From Paraphysomonas bandaiensis (Eukaryota; Chrysophyceae): DNA of 64,000 bases. Position 1 is the first letter of the stretch. Each line of letters starts with the position of its first letter. The position numbers and the translations under genes were made by a program. The notes under the pieces are model-generated. The model had not been told where the DNA came from, made no database searches, and saw only the letters and a program-made list of their open reading frames with translations. Where the stretch lies: positions 124,001 through 188,000 of the forward strand of contig CBFFRP010000111.1 in NCBI GenBank assembly GCA_965644295.1, read 5' to 3'. This document shows positions 1-11,716 of the stretch, piece by piece.

Positions 1-170
1 TAGCCATGGTTCATACATTGAATCATATTTAGGGGGAGTAGAAATTGATGAGTTCATAAGTCCTTTCATGAGGATGATTGTATAAGCTAATGATGTGGTT
101 ATGACATTCGGAAGAAGATGATACTGATACTGCTTTGCACCATACCACAACTAAGATAACACACACCTGT

Positions 171-1036
171 ATGTATGTATGTATGTATGTATGTATGTAT
201 GTATGTATGTATGTATGTAGGTATGTATGTATGTATGTATGTACGTATGTATGTATGTATGTATGTATGTATGTATGTATGTATGTATGTATGTATGTAT
301 GTATGTATGTATGTATGTATGTATGTATGTATGTATGTATGTATGTATGTATGTATGTATGTATGTATGTATGTATGTATGTATGTATGTATGTATGTAT
401 GTATGTATGTATGTATGTATGTATGTATGTATGTATGTATGTATGTATGTATGTATGTATGTATGTATGTATGTATGTATGTATGTATGTATGTATGTAT
501 GTATGTATGTATGTATGTATGTATGTATGTATGTATGTATGTATGTATGTATGTATGTATGTATGTATGTATGTATGTATGTATGTATGTATGTATGTAT
601 GTATGTATGTATGTATGTATGTATGTATGTATGTATGTATGTATGTATGTATGTATGTATGTATGTATGTATGTATGTATGTATGTATGTATGTATGTAT
701 GTATGTATGTATGTATGTATGTATGTATGTATGTATGTATGTATGTATGTATGTATGTATGTATGTATGTATGTATGTATGTATGTATGTATGTATGTAT
801 GTATGTATGTATGTATGTATGTATGTATGTATGTATGTATGTATGTATGTATGTATGTATGTATGTATGTATGTATGTATGTATGTATGTATGTATGTAT
901 GTATGTATGTATGTATGCATGTATGTATGTATGTATGTATGTATGTATGCATGTATGTATGTATGTATGTATGTATGTATGTATGTATGTATGTATGTAT
1001 GTATGTATGTATGTATGTATGTATGTATGTATGTAT
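171..1036. repeat. (GTAT)n microsatellite, about 0.87 kb
   Basis: Nearly perfect tetranucleotide tract with only a handful of single-base variants, for example GTAG near 220, GTAC near 243 and GCAT near 917 and 949. The period of 4 leaves every frame open, so it produces long Met-Tyr-Val-Cys or His-Thr-Tyr-Ile pseudo-ORFs that are not genes. The same motif on the opposite strand forms the tract at 20.1-20.9 kb and shorter tracts near 29.6, 30.4, 54.25 and 57.1 kb. Confidence 0.97.
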
Positions 1037-1084
1037 CTTACTTTTTCTCTGTACTTTGCTATGTATCTCTAATCTTTATTAAAG

Positions 1085-1231
1085 GAATTCGACTCTATCG
1101 TTACTTTGGCCCAGCACCACGAGTCTATCCTTCGTCATGAGCTCATCAACCTTGTAGGGCTGCTTGAGACACGTTTTCCCATACGACTTATGTTCAATGT
1201 GAATCCCCAACTGACTGCTCAACTTCTTTAA
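1085..1231 (+). CDS. possible terminal coding exon, unknown protein
   Basis: Directly after the microsatellite a T-rich stretch ends in AAAG and is followed by a 48-codon open frame ending in TAA at 1229-1231. It reads as a plausible helical segment containing LVGLLETRFP. If real it is the last exon of a gene whose earlier exons lie across the repeat or outside the window. I do not recognise the family. Support is only codon plausibility and a reasonable 3' splice site, so a chance frame cannot be excluded. Confidence 0.3.
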   Translation, partial: EFDSIVTLAQHHESILRHELINLVGLLETRFPIRLMFNVNPQLTAQLL

Positions 1232-1975
1232 TAATTCCTAAGATCAGCACCCTTCTGAGATCTTAACTCTAACTGTAATTGAGGCCCATTTCAAGAGTAG
1301 GTTTATCCTTACAATCACATTGTATTTCTAAACTTCATGCCCCATTCCGAGAGCGTGCCCTAGTAAAGGGCTAGTGTTGAGTGTTGATTAAACTAAAAGC
1401 TAAGCAATGTATATATTTTTATTAAAATCCCGGCGTACTTTTTTGTGTGTGGTGACAAGCAAGCTCCAGCTAGATCTACTCTATACTTGTATAGTTCATA
1501 GTCTCTGCGCGATTACGAGAAACCTCGAGCATTCTAGGGGAGGAGAGGGCTCGTCAGCCAATGTCACGCTAGGTCTATACTGACTCATGCATAATCACGT
1601 GAAGCTTTGTTAGAGAATGGGAAGGTAAACATGACCTTGCTAGCTTGCTATAATCTATTCGAATTACATACATATGCCTGTTTTGCATAGCTATGAGAAA
1701 TCCAGAGTATCTGTGTTGTCAGCCTCTCTGATGCGAGAATAACGGGCAAGCACTCAATGCAGATAATTATTGTACTATGCATATAAGCTGTCTTCATCAC
1801 ACGTTCCTATTATGGCAAACTTACAGTACGGCTGCTAAACGTATCTCTACATATCTACTTGTACATGATACCAAAAATCAGCATAAGAATTGGGATGCAG
1901 TAATTAATGCAGTATTTACTCTTTTTCGTGAACAGAAGAGTGTACTAATTCTTAATCCATGTTCCAATAACAAAT
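1232..1975. other. intergenic, no supported gene
   Basis: AT-rich sequence between the possible exon and the end of COX11. Short open frames here (such as one starting near 1777) lack coding character and overlap the 3' end of COX11 on the other strand. I see no repeat or RNA gene. Confidence 0.6.
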
Positions 1976-3003
1976 CTAACTATTTTGCTTGTCCACAATA
2001 TTCTTCTCTTGCTCACTACTAACCGCTTTACTGGGGCTTTCCTTAGTCTCCTCTTCTTCATCGTCGTCTGAGTCGTTGGTCTTGAAGAAAGTGTAGGAGA
2101 GAGTAATAATTTTAACATTATCCATTGATGGGTCATCTGCAAATTCTGGGTCTATAAAGAAAAATACTGGCATGTCAATTTCTTCATGAGGTCCAATTCT
2201 CTGTTCTTCAAAGCAAAAGCACTGGATCTTGTTAAAGTATATTCCAGCTTTGGGAGGAAAGACATTATAAGTGGCGACTCCCGTGATGGGTTTGTTAGTG
2301 GTATTTTTGACAGTGTAAAACGCTAACGCAGTTTCTCCTGGAACCAGCTAACAAACCATTGAAAAATGAATTATGCATCAATTAATAATACCTTTACGTT
2401 GGACTGAGTGGGTCGGAACTTCCAAGGAAGGGTGGAGTGAACAGATCCATCAAAATCAACACGAATCACACGACCACCAACCACCTTAGCACATATTCGA
2501 AATAAAGTAGTCAGAGATACTAATCATTTGAGCTTACCGGCTTAACAGTATTAGCCTTTGCCTCATCGGCTCGTTGAGTGGTTCCACCAAACCCTGTCAT
2601 CTAAAACACAATAAGGTATGTCTCATATGTACTAAAGTCAATCAAACGTACTTGACAGAACACCTTATACAAAGGTACCGATGCGTAGGACACCCCAAAT
2701 GTAAAGACTACGAATGCAGCGGCAATATACGCAACCTACACACAATCATAAGATACTAATCCGTAATACACATGACTTATCAACCTTTTTATGTTTCTCA
2801 TTAATACTATCACTGTTTGGACCTTAATATACGATTCAATTAGTTATAATTCTATATATCTTATACATACCTGATGAATAGCAACGTCTGTTTCCCTTAA
2901 TTATGTTATGTATAGTACTGTGTCCACGATACTTATGTATCACAATGCCACCTTTGCATTGACTAATAGATACACGACGGAAAATAGGTCGTATTGTTAG
3001 CAT
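1976..3003 (-). CDS. COX11: cytochrome c oxidase assembly protein COX11 (CtaG), 6 exons
   Basis: Mitochondrial inner-membrane copper chaperone that helps deliver copper to the CuB site of cytochrome oxidase subunit 1. Six exons on the minus strand: 2871-3003, 2785-2822, 2652-2735, 2538-2600, 2392-2484, 1976-2347, giving 260 residues with all junction phases matching and introns of 44-53 nt. The N-terminus (MLTIRPIFRR...) is basic and looks like a mitochondrial targeting peptide. A single membrane segment ends in ASVPLYKVFCQ, followed by TGFGGTTQRAD, LPWKFRPTQ and VPGETALAFYTVKN. The copper-binding CFCFEEQ motif and MPVFFFIDPEFADDP are intact. The C-terminal acidic tail (DSDDDEEEETKE) is longer than usual. 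Start chosen as the first Met giving the targeting peptide. Family assignment is very secure; exact splice sites are inferred. Confidence 0.95.
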
Positions 3004-3496
3004 TCTATCTATTTACAGTATGATATATTGTTCCTTGGCAACTACTTTAAAATTAATTACATATGTCTAATTTTTATAAGTACTTGACAACACTACGCCT
3101 CCTGAAAATCCCTATTTTCTAGCCGTAGATTTCTATAAATGTTTAGTTTTGATGCTATGTACTCTGTATGTGAATGGTATGGACATACAGTATTTTATAA
3201 TACAAGTTGTAATTATCCAATCAAAACTATATATTACAAAATAAACTATTATAATTTGCTAATCATTCTTTCCCATCCAAATATACATACATATATGAAC
3301 CATTCGACATGTTGGTCGTATTTAGGTAGGTGTGTATCACGTATCAATTGGTTGGTTCGTGATCCCTCACATCACTCTGTATATATTTCTACGTATATCT
3401 TCATATATAATCTCATTGAGTGTTATTCATTCACAATATATAGACATATACATTCAATTATACTTTAAATAAGATAGAAATTAAAGTAGTATAGAC
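3004..3496. promoter_or_regulatory. divergent intergenic region between COX11 and NOP56
   Basis: About 490 bases separate the start codons of the two head-to-head genes, so their promoters must lie here. The sequence is AT-rich with several TATA-like runs, but no specific element can be assigned. An open frame at 3139-3468 is low-complexity and not supported. Confidence 0.4.
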
Positions 3497-5524
3497 ATGT
3501 CGAGCACTAGTTTCAATGTGCTCTTTGAATCATCTGCTGGGTATGCATTATTCTCTATATTAGAGAGTGAAGAGATTGGCAGTCTGGTGAATGAGGTATA
3601 CCCCTCATAATACATGTATTTATTAATTAAATATCATATATTTCCTTATAGGTTCAAGCGGGTATGACAGATTTATCAAGATTTCAAAGAATTGTTAAGA
3701 TGACTGCATTTACTCCATTTTTAACGGCTGAGAATGCATTAGAGAATATTAACGCTATCTCTGAACATGAAATCTCTGATGAATTACGAGTAATACCATT
3801 ATGTATGACAATAACTATGTAGTTTATATAGTATGTATTGTAGTCATTTCTTGAATCGAATCTTCCAAAGGGAAAGAAAGCTACCAAGCATCCTCTTGGA
3901 GTGGTATGTGGTGTGTTTTCTCTTGTGTGAGCTGTAATTTGGGATATGCTTTGTTACAGATTGAGCCTGTGCTTGCCCAAGCCATTCAGGAGAATCTGGA
4001 CATAGCATGTCGCTCGGACGAGACGGTTAGGGAGCTGATTCGTGGCATTCGCATGCACTTCACAAAGTTCGTGAAACCACTTGCTGGGGGTAACCTCGAG
4101 CAGTCTCAGCTCGGTCTTGGTCATTCCTATTCACGCTCTAAGGTACACACATCATGCACTATGTTACTACATTCTCAGCACAATAGATGCACTGTTTGTT
4201 TGCGCTTTACATGTTTATTTTATTCGTGTTTCACTTTAACTTGACCTTTAAAACAGGTCAAATTCAACCCCGGTAGGGCGGACAACATGATCATACAGTC
4301 CATTGCACTTCTAGATCAGCTTGATAAGGATCTCAACACTTTTGCAATGAGGGTGCGAGAGTGGTATGGCTGGCACTTTCCTGAGCTCAAGAGCATTGTC
4401 AGTGACAATTACCTTTATGCTCGTTGTGCGGCATTCATTCAGGTGAGCACATGTAGGAATGTGTAACTTTGAATTTAGTACACGCTTTGTCTGTTAGCAG
4501 TATGCTAATTTGGTTCTGTCATTTTCTGTAGGACAAGTCCACACTTACAGATGACAAGATCCCCGGTTTAGAGGCTATTTTGGGAGAGGAAGCGGATGCG
4601 AAAGCCATTGTAAAGGCAGCCAAGGCATCTATGGGTATGGACACCTCTGAGCAAGACATGGCCAATATTCTTGTCTTCACCGAGCGTATGGTGGCTCTTG
4701 CGCAATATCGCAAGGAGCTCTACGCCTATCTGGAAGAGAAGATGTCCACTGTGGCGCCCAACCTCTCTGCACTGATTGGGGAAACTGTCGCTGCTAGATT
4801 GATCCAGAAAGCTGGTTCTCTCACCTCGCTTGCGAAGTGCCCGGCTTCCACGGTACAGATTCTTGGAGCAGAGAAGGCTCTTTTCCGGTGCGTGTTTTTG
4901 GCTGTTTTATATATTACCTATCGTATTTATCATAATGTCGATTTCAATTGACTTCATTTTTACAGTGCTCTGAAGACTAAAGGCAATACCCCCAAATATG
5001 GCATTATATACCATTCGTCATTCATCGGTCGTGCCTCAGCCAAGAATAAAGGCCGCATATCTCGTTACCTGGCCAACAAGTGTTCTATCGCCTCCCGTGT
5101 AGATTCCTTTATTGATGAGCCGACCAGTGCCTATGGTAACCAGCTTAGGGAGCAGGTCGAAGAGAGGCTTAATTTCTATGACACCGGTGCCGCACCGCGC
5201 AAGAATGTAGACGTAATGACTGCAGTCTCTCAGAAACTACGCGAACTATCAGGTGACGCCGGGACCGACGACAAAAAGAAATCAAAGAAGAAGAGGAAGG
5301 CTGATGAGATTGAAGAAGTGGTGCCTGCTGTGGACGAGTCGAAGGAAAAGAAGAAGAAGAAGAAAAGCAAGGAGGCTGCTGTCGTTGAAGTTGAAGTGAC
5401 TAATGAAGAGCCAAAGAAGAAAAAGAAGAAGCCTACTCCAGAAGTTGAGGCAGCTCCTGCTGTTGAAGAGTCTGCGAAGAAAAAGAAGAAGAAGAAGGTA
5501 CGCTCTCTGGCATCCCAAATGTAG
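3497..5524 (+). CDS. NOP56: nucleolar protein NOP56, box C/D snoRNP core, 7 exons
   Basis: Core protein of box C/D snoRNPs that guide 2'-O-methylation and processing of rRNA in the nucleolus. Exons: 3497-3595, 3652-3789, 3844-3903, 3960-4142, 4257-4442, 4532-4887, 4966-5524; 526 residues with consistent phases. NOP5NT domain ([13 protein letters not shown]) comes first, then a coiled-coil region with [14 protein letters not shown] and DNMIIQS, then the Nop domain with [35 protein letters not shown] and [16 protein letters not shown]. The tail is highly charged with KKKKKK blocks alternating with acidic stretches, as in eukaryotic NOP56. The N-terminal motif and the tail favour NOP56 over NOP58. 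The last codons follow a possible GT donor at 5498, so the extreme C-terminus could be spliced differently. Confidence 0.93.
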
Positions 5525-5912
5525 GTCGTAACAAACATATGTAGGACAAAAGCGCTTAATTCAGCGAGACTCACTATTTTGCTGAAATGACGCAATTTTA
5601 GTTTTAATGAAATACTGATTCACGCCGTGAATTTATTTTCGTTGAACCTATCACTTGGAGTACAGAGCGATGGATCAAAATTCGTTCGTCAAAATTCGTT
5701 CTGATATTTCTCGCGCCATATAGTAGCTATACAGTTGTAGTCAGTTGGTAGGATAACTGTATTTCTGCAAGAATCGCTCTGTGTTGAGTGAATGCAATAA
5801 CTTTAATTGGATTTATAATAAATAATTGTAGTTTCCTCAAGAGAATCGGCGAAGTATTGATCAAACGTAGCAGCGTGCTGCAATGAAATTATACAAACAT
5901 ACAGAGTTAAAC

Positions 5913-8161
5913 CAGGGCCTGGTTACAATTAGTGGTAGTCCAGCTCCCGGCAATTATAATGGCATTTCCAATAATGTCTAAGTAGACAATACCGATCATA
6001 TAGATTCGTAACTACTTCTCGCTCTCTCCTGGCACATCAGGATCTTCTTGCAGGGCTTCATGGAGGGCATAAGCATCCCAACATGTAATTGGCTCGTAGG
6101 AATAGCAACGATTCTAGACGATATGGATTCATGTTTCTACGCTCATATGTCATAATTAACTTTGAACGACTACAGCCCCTGAACAACAACATTTGATTGT
6201 GCTTCGATAAGAAGCAAGCAGCGGTAGCTGGACTCATATAGATACCAAGTCGAGCTCTCTTGGTGACCTCGGCGCTGTCCAGAACACCCTGTGCAAAAGC
6301 AAATTGTCACTCTTAAACATCTTTAGATCTTTCATCAAGGTATGCCAGTTTTCTCGCGCTCAGTGTCAGAAAACAAACAAACGAAGGAAGGTGACTCGGT
6401 GGCCTGACGAATTCACTCCCCTCAACAAAGTCGGACTCGCACCTTTTCGTGGTGTTCTGGGGGATAAGTACCGGAGAGATTCTCTCTGGGAAACTAACGT
6501 GAGCCGCAAACATAGTCAGCAGATATTGTTCTGCCCACTCATAGCCAAATGCTTGTGTGGTACAAGGGACACTAATAAGTGTCACTTGTGTAGACGTCTT
6601 TGGGCCCTGACGAATAAACAGGCATCCGGGAATGGGCCCACCTCAAGGGCATCCGGGACAGGGCCCACCAGAAGGGTAACCGGGGTATTGGGCTGCCTGC
6701 TGAAGTTAAGCATCCGGGATGTTCACCTTAAGAACTCAAAACACCTGAAGTCAGCAGATGTCAGGTATATCAACATTCTGCTTGCTCCCTGCGTTTGCTT
6801 TGAGTGATTGATGCTGAGTATGAGTTCACATTATTCGGTATCTGTGTGGCCAATGACCGAGGTAATGCGTCAAACTTTCCTCATGGATGCATGGCAATGG
6901 CAATGATGTGATTAGACCTGTCATGTCTTCTCACACGTCTACTGCCTAGTCTTGGTTTCTCCTGACCCAGGTCATTGAGATTATATCAAGGCTCTGGCAC
7001 TGTTCTCCAAGCAGTGTCAGGTACATTTGTGATGCTTTTATGTTATTCTTGCTTAGTAGGTTTTCATCCGAGCGGGGAAGGTGCACGGTTTCCTACTAGT
7101 GTAAGTCACTCGGGAGAAGAGTGCAAGGTGGATGCATGTGCTGGACGAGTGCACACAATGGAGGGAAGATATTGGAGTCAGCTTGAATTTGTAACAGATT
7201 TTGGTAGATGTCTGTTTCATGCGTCAGTGTGCAAAATTGCACCAGTGAGACCGCTTCGTGACCGTGGGAGGACCCGGCGCTATAGAGCTACTTTATTCTC
7301 CCTTCCAGACTACCTGCTGCTGTGAACACCACCTTGAAGAGGGCCCTAAAGATCTGCCGCATATACAGGAGACATATGCCGAAGACACCGACCGCAAGTT
7401 GTTTGTGTTAGGACAAGTAGATTGGGCAGGAGCGTATGATCCGGCTTAAACACGCAACTCGTCGTATGCCCATGTAGCTAACTAAATCGTGTTGTATAGT
7501 TGAGCACTTGTCGGTGCATGCAATAGTAACTTGATGAGAGTCATGTTATGCATAGTGTCGCGCGAGTTGTTAGGTTGGTCGCGGCAACGCACAAGCTTGC
7601 GCTTCTTAATAATCAGATTTTCAATTGACGAATTCACTCAGAAAAAGGCTCTGTATGTTACACTGCCGTCAATTTTTATGGCCATCATCATTGCTTATTA
7701 ATATATGGTATAATTACAAAGTACAATTATTTTGTTTAGTTGTGTACTGCATCTCCTTTCAACTTTGGGAAAAATAATATTTTTATGAATGTTTGCTTCA
7801 ACGTGAAATGTGCATATTTTGAGTATGAGTAAGTTGCTCTGTTGTTGCTCAGGAAGCTATTTTCTAATTCTTATAGCATTAAAATTGCCTCTGCTGATAC
7901 TGAATAAAGTTACTACCAAGTAGCTGTAGAGTTGCATGAACATTGCCGGGACATTTCTCAGTAATGCCATTATAATTGCTGGGAATTGGACTACCATTGA
8001 TGGACCATTAATGGCATTCCATTAATAGAATGTACTGGTACTTGATATATATATGCTATATATAGAACTAAGTGAAATCTAAACAATATGCTACAATTAT
8101 AATGGCATTACCATTAATGGCCATTAATGCCATTACCAGTAACGGTTACTAGTAGGCCCTG
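5913..8161. mobile_element. possible decayed hAT-like element
   Basis: The stretch begins with CAGGGCCT (5913) and ends with its reverse complement AGGCCCTG (8161). CAGGG termini are typical of hAT transposons. The flanking 8-mers (agttaaac and agctatac) agree at six of eight positions, compatible with a degraded 8-bp target duplication. Motifs of the type AATTATAATGGCATT recur near both ends (5955 and 8095). No transposase is recognisable inside; open frames at 6304-6807 and 6975-7325 have no family resemblance. Speculative. Confidence 0.25.
6503..6808 (+). repeat. left arm of a degenerate inverted repeat
   Basis: Shares blocks in reverse complement with 8445-8690, including the segments around CATAGCCAAATGCTTG, TAGACGTCTTTGGGCC, GCATCCGGGA and GTTTGCTTTGAGTGAT. 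Alignment is gapped and the arms are roughly 250-300 bp. They may be the long terminal inverted repeats of one element or two oppositely oriented copies of a dispersed repeat. Confidence 0.6.
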
Positions 8162-8444
8162 AGCTATACATATTGAGTTTTGGTCGTTAAAAGAAGTTAT
8201 GTCGTTAGAAAAGGTAGATCATTTTATGTCAACCACTGATAAACTTCCGTATCATGAATCGTCATGATACTTCATATTCACAGTAGCTATATGGTATTTT
8301 TTGACTAGTAGTGAATGTCTGATTAGGCGTCGTTTAAGATTCAAATCAATTTAACATACTACTGTTTAACTCTGATATCCTACTATTTAACACTACGAAA
8401 GCTGCTTCTGCGTCACCGCAAGCACCAGCAACAACTTTCGCTCT

Positions 8445-8690
8445 ATCACTCAAAGCAAACGCACTGAGCAAGCAGAATGTTGATATATTGACATTTTCAG
8501 ACTTCAGGATTTTTGAGTCCTTTAAGTGAATAGCCCGGATGCTTGTCTACAGCAGGCATCCCGATACCCCGAGTGCCTGTTAATTCGTCAAGGCCCAAAG
8601 ACGTCTACATTAGTGACATATTTGTGACTCTTGTACCACACAAGCATTTGGCTATGATAGGGCAGAAAATTATCTGCTGACTAAATGTAT
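8445..8690 (-). repeat. right arm of the degenerate inverted repeat
   Basis: Reverse-complement partner of 6503-6808. Sequence just inside this arm (8375-8430: CCTACTATTTAAC, then GCTGCTTCTG and CACCGCAAGCA) is also similar to 43050-43105, which shows that the repeat family is dispersed in the genome. Confidence 0.6.
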
Positions 8691-9263
8691 GCAGTTCAGG
8701 TTGTTGAAGGACACAGCAAGTCACTTCCAGTTTCGTCCAGCCACTCATTCTTCACCTCAGCAGAGAGCAGAGATATCCTGGGTCGCTAATGAACTCTGCT
8801 AGGTATTACAGCGACTGCTGGAAGAACTGAGCGATGATACTTTTAAACGGTATAGTCCGATACTGTGGGCTGTTGTTCTGATAATGCCAGTGTAACAAAC
8901 ACTCTGTGCAGATGAAGATATCAACAGTGCCACAACCGTCAACCTTTCTCGCACAGGCTTTCACACCTGTTTGACGTTAACTTAATTATTAATTATTATC
9001 AGATATATTGCATATTGCATAGCTTCACCCGTGGAGTGAACTCAATACGTTAAGTTATAATAAATTCTCGCATAGTACTGCAAGGAGTAATACCACAATA
9101 AAAGATATACTTTAATTATCATCATTAAACATAGCTATATATAACATAATGTTTATAAGACGGTATCACAGCACAGTCATTTTAATGAGTACAATATCGC
9201 AATCAAACTATCTGAGCGCATACGGCGTATACGTCGACAGTATACTGTCATGAATCAAATTAC
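8691..9263. other. intergenic, no supported gene
   Basis: AT-rich sequence between the repeat arm and the phosphatase gene. I find no gene, RNA or clear repeat here. Confidence 0.5.
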
Positions 9264-10726
9264 TTAGGAACCGATGATGGGCTCTTTCTGCACCAACTTC
9301 TCCACGTCCTGTACAAAGAATACATATCAAAACAACACAGTATATATAAGCAGAGAGTGTACTTAGTTTTTCCCCTGACATCCACCGCATTACTCAGATC
9401 TTCTAGAAAATCTGCAATCTAAGACAGTTTACGACCATTGGTGAGGTTCAATGTAGACTTAGCGAAAACATATTCTCAATACACCGCAATACATACATAA
9501 AGCAATAAATATTCAAATTATAGGGCAATATATCACTCTACCTGCCACATTTCAACATCTTTGAGGTCATCAATAAAAGACCCACAATCTATCGCATTTT
9601 CTAACATAACATGTTAGAAAATATGAATAAGAATTTAGAAATAGGTCACTCAATTTACATGTCATGGTATTACTAGTATCCTCACCTGGATGGAATATAT
9701 ATGACATCGGCGAATTATCAACTATGATGCACTGTGATATCTCTCGGTTAAGAAGGGATAAGTCCTTCACATAGTGCCCTAAATAAAGCCGAAATGATGT
9801 CATTACATTTACTAAGGTAACAAAACACCTTCAAAATATACACAGCTCTCTCTGAATAAACGAGTAGATATGACATTGTGAATATCCAATTGGTCCAGAA
9901 GTGGGTCAGCGTATTTACTCAATGAAGCTGTATAAATGACGATCTGAGAAAGGTCACAAACAAAGGAGGGTAAGCACATGGCGCTCTAAAAGATCTATGA
10001 TAACCTCATATTTCTCGCCCATTCGTCGCATAAACTCGTCTACACCTGCAGAAAGCGTTCATGCAAAAGTATCACTAAAGTGCCTCCTACCTGGGCGCTT
10101 CAGAACATATACATTGTGTACGACACCGTCGATATTTACTGGAATAGTGAAGTCAGCGTTCTCAACGTACTGTTGAAAACGCGTTGGAACAGTGCATGAA
10201 CACGACAGCAATATTGGATACCTCAAATGAGCTGTGCACTAGGGTTTCATCGAGATCGAGAGCAAGACATTTTTTTCCAGCGAATTGGGGCGACGGATCG
10301 CTCATCAGCTGGGTCTGACCAGATATACTCGTTCTTTTTGACCTGAATATCAGTTGCTGAGAAACCGGCGGGCATAGGATTGAGCAATGATTGTATTGAC
10401 GGAAAGTACCTTGAATGGGTAATGCGCGGAGCCTTCACTAGTTGAGTACTGCGTTTATTAGTCCCTTTGTCACGGCAGAAGCAACAAAACATCTGTTTCC
10501 ATAGGGGGTGTTTCGGCGGCGGAACGTTGTCAACTTTATCACTATCCACCGTTTTGTGCTGAAAGAAATAGCCGTCAAAGCGTATATGAATCGTCGATAT
10601 CAGTACCACTCGTACAGACTTTGCTTTCCCGTCCTTATCAGTCTGTGTGATTATATCTGAATCGTATGGTATCGTCTGTGCATTCGAATTGGTAGACGCC
10701 TTATATCTGCTCTTATCTATTATCAT
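9264..10726 (-). CDS. CTD small phosphatase-like protein (SCP/Psr/NIF family), multi-exon
   Basis: HAD-superfamily serine/threonine phosphatase of the SCP/Psr1 type that acts on RNA polymerase II CTD or related phosphoproteins. Minus-strand catalytic exons: about 10290-10222, 10169-10091, 10045-10005, 9943-9829, 9778-9686, 9600-9542, 9418-9380, 9308-9264. They read [16 protein letters not shown] (catalytic DLDET), [75 protein letters not shown] (second acidic motif), and a terminus in [13 protein letters not shown]. The upstream exon from 10726 carries FCCFCRDKG, resembling the Cys-rich N-terminal segment of animal SCPs. The junction between it and the catalytic domain (10290-10410) is ambiguous, probably a donor at 10409. 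Further 5' exons near 10750-10900 are possible. Confidence 0.88.
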
Positions 10727-11467
10727 AAATCAGAAGAAAAATACAATTTCTGCAGTTTCAAACCATCCGCAACATCCGCAGTACGGCCTATAGAAGAAAT
10801 GAAAACATATGAGAGGCATAAAAGAGGTTCACCAGTCGACTCTGTGGCCGTATCTGAGATATCATCTAGTTGACGAGAAAATATAACTGGATTCACCATT
10901 TCTGATAAGATTATCACACATTTATTTATATAAATCATTAGAGTTTATAAGTACCTTCATTATCTGTCTTAGAGGGGGATGTTTTAGTACTTTTTCTCCC
11001 TGTTATGAGTGGATTTAAGTGGTATGAACATATATATACACTAACCGGACATTATATCAGGAAAAAACCTGTTGTAGTATGATGATACTAAGTGATATAC
11101 TTAGTAATGATGAGATTGTATTGTATTGTGATTGGTAATGCAATTGAATTGGTAGGAGATGAAATAGTTTGCAATTGGCTCAACATTGCACTGGCTATAG
11201 TATATATACAGGCGTTTACAGTATATAAACACCTGTACAGATACATATACATGGTCACGTACACATACACATACACCGTCCACTACATACACTGCTGTGT
11301 GTACAGAGAAGATATCTATCCAACACTGTATACATTCAGGAGTACCATATATATATTCTAAATACTCTAATTTTAGAGTACTAAATAGTTGAAAACCCAC
11401 CTTTTCAGTGTTTAAGTATAGAAAACTAAGGAAATCCGGCTTAAACTTCAGTTTCTACACTTTGTAT
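10727..11467. other. upstream region of the phosphatase, possible extra 5' exon
   Basis: 10750-10900 on the minus strand has a small open frame interrupted by a convincing 45-nt GT-AG intron (about 10783-10827), which could be a 5' exon of the phosphatase. The remainder is AT-rich with short CA/TA-rich runs and nothing I can name. Confidence 0.35.
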
Positions 11468-11716
11468 TGAGGCCACTAATTATGGTGAAGACATAAAACA
11501 AAAAGACAAAAGACATTTTTTCAGCAGAATTGTTTTTGTCCAGGTGCGAATGGAGCTGGAATTGCGCAGACAGAAAGACAAAAGACAAAAACATGGATTT
11601 TGTGTTTGAATTTGAATTTCTGTTCATTCATACTCGCTTGTTCTCACTGAATGCATTGTGAATCAGAGCATTAGCATTATAACACAAGTCACAAGTGACA
11701 GTGTAAAGTTTATAGT

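Noticed and set aside
29-1140. Long frames of repeated His-Thr-Tyr-Ile or Met-Tyr-Val-Cys
   Set aside because: They are translations of a period-4 microsatellite, open in every frame on both strands; the same applies at 20.0-21.1 kb, 29.6 kb and 54.2 kb.
5230-5595. Minus-strand frame rich in Phe/Leu
   Set aside because: It is the reverse strand of the Lys-rich tail of NOP56.
6304-6807. 167-codon frame
   Set aside because: It runs through the inverted repeat arm, has no recognisable domain, and shares repeated GGGCCCACC segments; probably chance.
6975-7325. 116-codon frame
   Set aside because: No family resemblance and embedded in decayed repeat sequence; kept only as unexplained DNA.
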